A DNA stretch of 9,932 nt, taken from positions 1 through 9,932 of the forward strand of contig JAGWTL010000089.1 in NCBI GenBank assembly GCA_028869035.1. The letters run 5' to 3'. Shown here piece after piece: positions 6,727 through 9,932 of this stretch (the first letter of the stretch is position 1; the number at the start of each line of letters is the position of its first letter). The notes beneath the pieces are model-generated. The model was not told the DNA's origin. It was given only the letters and a program-made list of their open reading frames with translations, and ran no database searches. A program made the translations under genes and the position numbers. The stretch comes from Burkholderiales bacterium. GTDB taxonomy: Bacteria > Pseudomonadota > Gammaproteobacteria > Burkholderiales > Burkholderiaceae_C.

Positions 6727-6788
6727 CAGTCCGACCCTGCACAGGAAATAAATGGATGCCATGGATACATGGCACCAGCACAGGCAAG

Positions 6789-6817
6789 GTTATACCGAAA
6801 ATATCAAGCTGGATCAA
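6789..6817 (-). promoter_or_regulatory. Sigma70-type promoter of the PBP7-like gene
   Basis: On the minus strand TTGATC (6812-6817) and TATAAC (6789-6794) are separated by exactly 17 bases; they match consensus at four and five of six positions. Transcription would begin near 6782, about 20 bases before ATG 6762 and 56 bases before GTG 6726. It lies in the AT-rich 105-base gap after leuA. No strong terminator for leuA is visible in that gap, so some readthrough from leuA is possible. Confidence 0.65.
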
Positions 6818-6867
6818 CCACTTGTGTCGCTTTTCTAAACAAAGTCTTACATATCCAGGTAATAACC

Positions 6868-8406
6868 CTAGCCCTGGGCAGCCACCCGGTCAGCTTTGCT
6901 GTGCAACTTGTTGAGTGCGCTGAGATAAGCCTTGGCGGACGCCACCACGATATCGGGGTCCGATCCGACCCCGTTGACCACACGGCCGCTGTTTTGCAGG
7001 CGCACCGTCACCTCGCCCTGGCTTTCGGTCGAGCCGCTGATGGCATTGACGGAATACAGCACCATCTCGGCGCCGCTCTTGACGTGCGACTCGATGGCCT
7101 TGAGCGAGGCGTCCACCGGGCCATTGCCATCCGATGCGCCGTGCACCTCCTTGCCTTCCACCGTGATCACGATGGAGGCATGCGGACGTTCGCCGGTTTC
7201 GCTGTGTTGCGAAAGCGAGATGAAGCCGTACTGTTCCTTCTCACTGGCCACGCTCTCGTCGCTCACCAGGGCCAGAATGTCCTCGTCGAAGATCTCGCTC
7301 TTGCGGTCGGCCAGTTCCTTGAAGCGGGCAAAGGCGGTGTTGAGCTCTCCTTCGCTCTCCAGGCTCACGCCCAGGTCCTGCAGGCGCTGCTTGAAGGCGT
7401 TCCGGCCGGACAGCTTGCCCAGCACGATCTTGTTGGCGCTCCAGCCCACGTCCTCGGCGCGCATGATTTCATAGGTATCCCGCGCCTTGAGCACGCCGTC
7501 CTGGTGGATGCCCGAAGCGTGGGCGAAGGCATTGGCGCCAACCACGGCCTTGTTGGGCTGCACCACGAACCCGGTGGTCTGGCTGACCATGCGGCTGGCC
7601 GGCACGATCTGGGTGGTGTCGATGCCGACATCCAGATTGAAATAGTCGCGGCGCGTCTTCACCGCCATCACGATCTCCTCCAGGCTGCAGTTGCCGGCGC
7701 GCTCGCCCAGACCGTTGATGGTGCATTCAATCTGGCGCGCGCCGCCGATCTTCACGCCGGCCAGGGAGTTGGCCACCGCCATGCCCAGGTCGTTGTGGCA
7801 ATGCACCGACCAGATTGCCTTGTCCGAGTTGGGAATGCGCTCACGCAGTGTCTTGATGAAGTTGCCATACAGCTCGGGCACGGCATAGCCCACCGTATCC
7901 GGAATGTTGAGGGTGGTGGCGCCTTCCTTGATAACCGCCTCCAGCACGCGGCAGAGGAAGTCAACATCACTGCGGTAGCCATCCTCCGGGCTGAATTCGA
8001 TATCTTCCACCAGATTGCGCGCATACCGTACGGAAAGTTTCGCCTGCTCCAGAACCTGCTCCGGTGTCATGCGCAGCTTTTTCTCCATGTGGAGGGCCGA
8101 GGTGGCGATGAAGGTGTGGATGCGGGCCCGGTTCGCGCCCTTGAGCGCTTCGGCCGCGCGTGCGATGTCGCGGTCATTGGCGCGCGACAGCGAACAGATC
8201 GTGGAGTCCTTGATCGTGTTGGCGATACCCTGCACAGCCTCGAAGTCCCCGTTCGAACTGGCGGCGAAACCAGCCTCGATCACGTCCACCTTCAGGCGCT
8301 CGAGCTGGCGTGCGATTCGCAGCTTCTCGTCCTTGGTCATGGAAGCGCCGGGCGACTGCTCGCCGTCACGCAAAGTCGTATCGAAAATGATCAATTTCTC
8401 AGCCAT
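6868..8406 (-). CDS. leuA: 2-isopropylmalate synthase
   Basis: This 512-residue cytosolic enzyme condenses acetyl-CoA with 2-oxoisovalerate to give 2-isopropylmalate, the first committed step of leucine synthesis, and is normally feedback-inhibited by leucine. The N-terminal TIM-barrel carries FDTTLRDGEQSPG (8-20, with Arg13, Asp14 and Glu16), EAGFAASSNGDFEAV, the metal-binding HCHNDLGMA (His202, His204, Asp206) and NGLGERAGN (231-239). ASGIHQDGVLK and LGKLSGRNAF belong to the linker subdomains. From about residue 365 onward is the LeuA regulatory dimer domain with GSDPDIVVASAKAYLSALN at the end. Length fits the ordinary bacterial form. The ATG at 8406 has AGGAG six bases upstream. A leader peptide and terminator hairpin lie between this gene and pssA, so expression is probably controlled by attenuation. 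Confidence 0.97.
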   Translation of the reverse strand: MAEKLIIFDTTLRDGEQSPGASMTKDEKLRIARQLERLKVDVIEAGFAASSNGDFEAVQGIANTIKDSTICSLSRANDRDIARAAEALKGANRARIHTFIATSALHMEKKLRMTPEQVLEQAKLSVRYARNLVEDIEFSPEDGYRSDVDFLCRVLEAVIKEGATTLNIPDTVGYAVPELYGNFIKTLRERIPNSDKAIWSVHCHNDLGMAVANSLAGVKIGGARQIECTINGLGERAGNCSLEEIVMAVKTRRDYFNLDVGIDTTQIVPASRMVSQTTGFVVQPNKAVVGANAFAHASGIHQDGVLKARDTYEIMRAEDVGWSANKIVLGKLSGRNAFKQRLQDLGVSLESEGELNTAFARFKELADRKSEIFDEDILALVSDESVASEKEQYGFISLSQHSETGERPHASIVITVEGKEVHGASDGNGPVDASLKAIESHVKSGAEMVLYSVNAISGSTESQGEVTVRLQNSGRVVNGVGSDPDIVVASAKAYLSALNKLHSKADRVAAQG

Positions 8407-8445
8407 CTCAAACTCCTGTTCGTCTTCAACAAAATCAACAACCGT

Positions 8446-8483
8446 AAAAGCAAAAGGCCCGCTGCGGATGCATACGGGCCTTT
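8446..8483 (-). terminator. Attenuator-type intrinsic terminator upstream of leuA
   Basis: On the minus strand AAAGGCCCG (8475-8483) pairs perfectly with CGGGCCTTT (8453-8461): nine base pairs around a 13-base loop, which can itself pair TGC with GCA. The stem is followed by T-G-C-TTTT. It lies 22 bases after the stop codon of the leucine-rich leader peptide and 39 bases before the leuA ATG. That placement, before a biosynthetic gene rather than after one, marks it as a regulated terminator. Confidence 0.8.
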
Positions 8484-8505
8484 GATGGGAATTTCGCGCG
8501 CGCTA

Positions 8506-8559
8506 CTAATTCCGCCCGTTGTGGCGTTGCAGCAGTAGTGCTAGCGAAAACTTGTTCAT
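8506..8559 (-). CDS. leuL: leuA leader peptide (17 codons, Leu-rich)
   Basis: The minus-strand ATG at 8559 opens MNKFSLALLLQRHNGRN and stops at TAG (8506-8508). Leu is at codons 6, 8, 9 and 10; the first two are CTA, a rare codon in this GC-rich genome, and the others CTG. A short peptide rich in the pathway end product, followed at once by a terminator hairpin, is the established layout of enterobacterial leu, his and trp leaders. The Shine-Dalgarno-like GAGGT ends only one base before the ATG, which is closer than usual. No strong promoter is seen: a TGGTACATT extended -10-like box would place the transcript start at the ATG itself, and an alternative AGAACA-N17-TTTGAT is weak. The transcript may instead come through from pssA. 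The name leuL is by analogy only. Confidence 0.75.
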   Translation of the reverse strand: MNKFSLALLLQRHNGRN

Positions 8560-8615
8560 GACCTCAATGTACCACAATCAAATACCGTGTGCATAGCCCT
8601 GTTCTATGACACCCA

Positions 8616-9431
8616 TTACTGATGCAGCCCGCGCTCTTCAGGCTCGTCGGTCGAGGTGCTGATGACGCTGGTCGGCTTGCCCTTGGCCTTGCGCCAGGCA
8701 TAGATGACATAACCGCTGAGACCGTAGACCACGAAGACACCGAACAGCACCACCGGCGGATGGATGTTGACGACAGCTATGCCCAGGGCGATCAGGACGA
8801 TCACCACGAAGGGCACGCTCTTCTTCATATGAACGTCCTTGAAGCTGTAGAAGGGCACATTGCTGACCATGGTCAGGCCGGCGTAAAGGGCCAGCACGAA
8901 CATGGGCCAGGCCACGGCCGGTCCCGTCACATCCAGCTCGGTCATGATCCAGATGAAACCAGTCACAAGGGCCGCAGCGGCAGGCGAAGGCAGGCCTTGG
9001 AAGTAACGCTTGTCCACCACACCCGTGTTGACGTTGAAACGCGCCAGGCGCAGTGCCGCACAGGCACAGTAGACAAAAGCCGCAATCCAGCCCCAGCGCC
9101 CCAGCCCCTTGAGCGCCCACTCATAGGCGATCAGGGCGGGCGCCGCGCCAAAGGACACCATGTCGGACAGCGAATCCATCTGCTCGCCAAAGGCGCTCTG
9201 GGTATTGGTCATGCGCGCTACACGCCCGTCCAGGCTGTCCAGCACCATGGCGGAGAAGACACCGATGGCGGCCAGGTCGAACCGACCGTTCATGGCCATG
9301 ACGACGGCATAAAAACCGCCAAACAGGCCGCCCAGGGTAAACAGGTTGGGCAGGATGTAGATGCCCTTGCGGCGCTTGCGCACCATCACGGCCTCCCCTT
9401 CGCCGATGCGATCCTCTACGCCATCATGCAT
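8616..9431 (-). CDS. pssA: CDP-diacylglycerol--serine O-phosphatidyltransferase
   Basis: This 271-residue integral inner-membrane enzyme makes phosphatidylserine from CDP-diacylglycerol and L-serine, the precursor of phosphatidylethanolamine. It has the CDP-alcohol phosphotransferase signature D-x2-D-G-x2-A-R-x8-G-x3-D-x3-D, with Asp65, Asp68, Gly69, Ala72-Arg73, Gly82, Asp86 and Asp90. The motif is embedded among several hydrophobic segments. RKRRKGIYILPNLFTLGGLFGGFYA before the first membrane segment and ARFNVNT...YFQGLPSPAAA afterwards are typical of PssA rather than PgsA. I start at ATG 9431 because GGAGGT lies five bases upstream. A longer frame to 9470 has no such site. The gene follows the ilvC terminator, so it needs a promoter in 9432-9523, where I see no convincing one. 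A decarboxylase gene (psd), often adjacent in related genomes, is not in the window. Confidence 0.95.
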   Translation of the reverse strand: MHDGVEDRIGEGEAVMVRKRRKGIYILPNLFTLGGLFGGFYAVVMAMNGRFDLAAIGVFSAMVLDSLDGRVARMTNTQSAFGEQMDSLSDMVSFGAAPALIAYEWALKGLGRWGWIAAFVYCACAALRLARFNVNTGVVDKRYFQGLPSPAAAALVTGFIWIMTELDVTGPAVAWPMFVLALYAGLTMVSNVPFYSFKDVHMKKSVPFVVIVLIALGIAVVNIHPPVVLFGVFVVYGLSGYVIYAWRKAKGKPTSVISTSTDEPEERGLHQ

Positions 9432-9523
9432 GTCGCACCTCCGTCCCGCAAGGGCAGGTCTGCAGATCAAGGTCTTGAGTATTCATGGCGGCAAGTGTAA
9501 GGCAGACCACGCTTGCGTGAGAC

Positions 9524-9554
9524 AAAAAAACAAGGCCACCGAAGTGGCCTTGTT
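9524..9554 (-). terminator. Strong intrinsic terminator after ilvC
   Basis: The arms 9529-9539 and 9544-9554 pair perfectly over 11 bp. On the minus strand the loop is TTCG closed by C-G, the very stable UUCG tetraloop, and seven T residues follow (overlapping the last stem pairs). It starts 18 bases after the ilvC stop. It should separate ilvC transcription from pssA and leuA. Confidence 0.93.
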
Positions 9555-9572
9555 GTCAGCGGTGGAAAGCGA

Positions 9573-9932
9573 TCAGTTGCGGGTCTGGTCGACCAGCTTG
9601 TTCTTGGCGATCCAGGGCATCATGGCGCGCAGCTGGCCGCCCACCTTCTCGATACTGTGGTCGGCCGTGTTGCGGCGGCGGGCCGTCATGCTGGGGTAGC
9701 CGGTGCGGCCTTCCAGGATGAACATCTTGGCGTAGTCGCCGTTCTGGATGCGCTTGAGCGCGTTGCGCATGGCGGCGCGCGACTGCTCGTTGATCACCTC
9801 GGGGCCGGTCACGTACTCGCCATACTCGGCATTGTTGGAGATCGAGTAGTTCATGTTCGCGATGCCGCCTTCGTAGATCAGGTCCACGATGAGCTTGAGC
9901 TCGTGCAGGCACTCGAAGTAGGCCATCTCGGG
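9573..9932 (-). CDS. ilvC: Ketol-acid reductoisomerase, C-terminal part (5' end outside window)
   Basis: The last 119 residues of the enzyme that converts acetolactate and acetohydroxybutyrate to dihydroxy acids in valine, isoleucine and leucine synthesis, using NADPH and Mg2+. Visible is PEMAYFECLHELKLIVDLIYEGG, the conserved helix of the C-terminal knotted domain with metal/substrate-binding Glu residues. It is followed by MNYSISNNAEYGEYVTGPEVI, FILEGRTGYPSMTARRRN and the closing GGQLRAMMPWI. Only about 117 residues follow PEMAYFE, which fits the short class I form (near 338 residues) rather than the long enterobacterial form. The TGA stop is at 9573-9575 and a strong terminator follows. 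The gene lies in the same direction as pssA and leuA. Confidence 0.96.
   Translation of the reverse strand, partial: PEMAYFECLHELKLIVDLIYEGGIANMNYSISNNAEYGEYVTGPEVINEQSRAAMRNALKRIQNGDYAKMFILEGRTGYPSMTARRRNTADHSIEKVGGQLRAMMPWIAKNKLVDQTRN

Larger units (their letters stand above)
8446..8565 (-). promoter_or_regulatory. Putative ribosome-mediated leucine attenuator of leuA (leader RNA with competing pairings)
   Basis: Besides the terminator stem, the leader RNA can form other pairings. One nested set would cover the leader codons: TTTCGC (8544-8549) with GCGAAA (8492-8497), CTACT (8534-8538, overlapping Leu codons) with AGTAG (8503-8507), and CGCC with GGCG inside. A competing set is ACGGGC (8514-8519, codons 14-16) with GCCCGT (8474-8479), which would consume the 5' arm of the terminator; GGAATT with AATTCC is another possibility. 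A ribosome stalled on the early Leu codons would leave ACGGGC free and favour readthrough. One that reaches the stop codon would cover it and let the terminator form. The pairings were found by eye, without energies. Confidence 0.65.

Noticed and set aside
6840..6870. CCAGG / CCTGG inverted repeat across the leuA stop as a terminator
   Set aside because: The stem is only five base pairs with a 13-base loop and no adjacent T run, too weak to call.
6712..8538. Plus-strand ORF of 608 codons over leuA, longer than leuA itself
   Set aside because: It is the His/Val/Leu/Gly-rich mirror of a GC-rich gene, crosses the leuA attenuator and the PBP7 promoter, and resembles no family. leuA on the other strand is full length with all motifs.
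9432..9470. Longer pssA start at 9470
   Set aside because: The ATG at 9431 has a perfect GGAGGT five bases upstream; the extension MICRPALAGRRCD has neither a ribosome site nor family similarity.
8622..9500. Plus-strand ORF of 292 codons over pssA
   Set aside because: His/Gly/Gln-rich antisense shadow of pssA with no recognisable domain or ribosome binding site.
9432..9523. pssA promoter (TTGCCG or AATACT elements on the minus strand)
   Set aside because: No -35/-10 pair with acceptable match and spacing could be assembled, so no site is listed even though a promoter is expected here after the ilvC terminator.

Overview
The window reads as chromosomal housekeeping DNA from a GC-rich betaproteobacterium, most likely Burkholderiales and possibly Comamonadaceae. 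The evidence is high GC at third codon positions, an Aat protein with the 'GLLAAGGALDVP' style N-terminus that I associate with that group, and the order ilvC - pssA - leuA. The taxonomic call comes from gene order and protein flavour, not from a search. There are no insertion sequences, CRISPR arrays, phage genes or other mobile-element signs. Nine genes are complete, two run off the ends, and one tRNA gene is present.

Left part, plus strand (1-2588): the C-terminal end of a YqhA-family membrane protein, then a class I (4Fe-4S) fumarase, then glutamate racemase murI, which starts inside the fumarase stop codon (GTGA overlap). Middle (2605-3206), minus strand: a tRNA-Pro(UGG) gene followed 27 bases later by a small secreted staphylococcal-nuclease-like protein. 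From 3276 to 5640, plus strand: aat and bpt, the two bacterial N-degron aminoacyl-tRNA-protein transferases, also joined by a GTGA overlap, followed by an IclR-family regulator. A short inverted repeat lies between bpt and the regulator.

Right part, all minus strand (reading from 9932 down to 5665): the 3' end of ilvC with a strong intrinsic terminator (UUCG tetraloop, seven T), then pssA (phosphatidylserine synthase), then leuA (2-isopropylmalate synthase), then a penicillin-binding-protein-7-like D-Ala-D-Ala endopeptidase with its own sigma70-type promoter.

The most interesting element is the 209-base gap between pssA and leuA. It encodes a 17-codon peptide (MNKFSLALLLQRHNGRN) with four Leu codons in a run of five, two of them the rare CTA. 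A 9-bp GC-rich hairpin with a T-rich tail follows, then leuA with a good ribosome binding site. Alternative pairings that could compete with the terminator stem are present. This is the layout of a ribosome-mediated transcription attenuator controlled by leucyl-tRNA charging, placed so that it would control leuA separately from pssA and ilvC.
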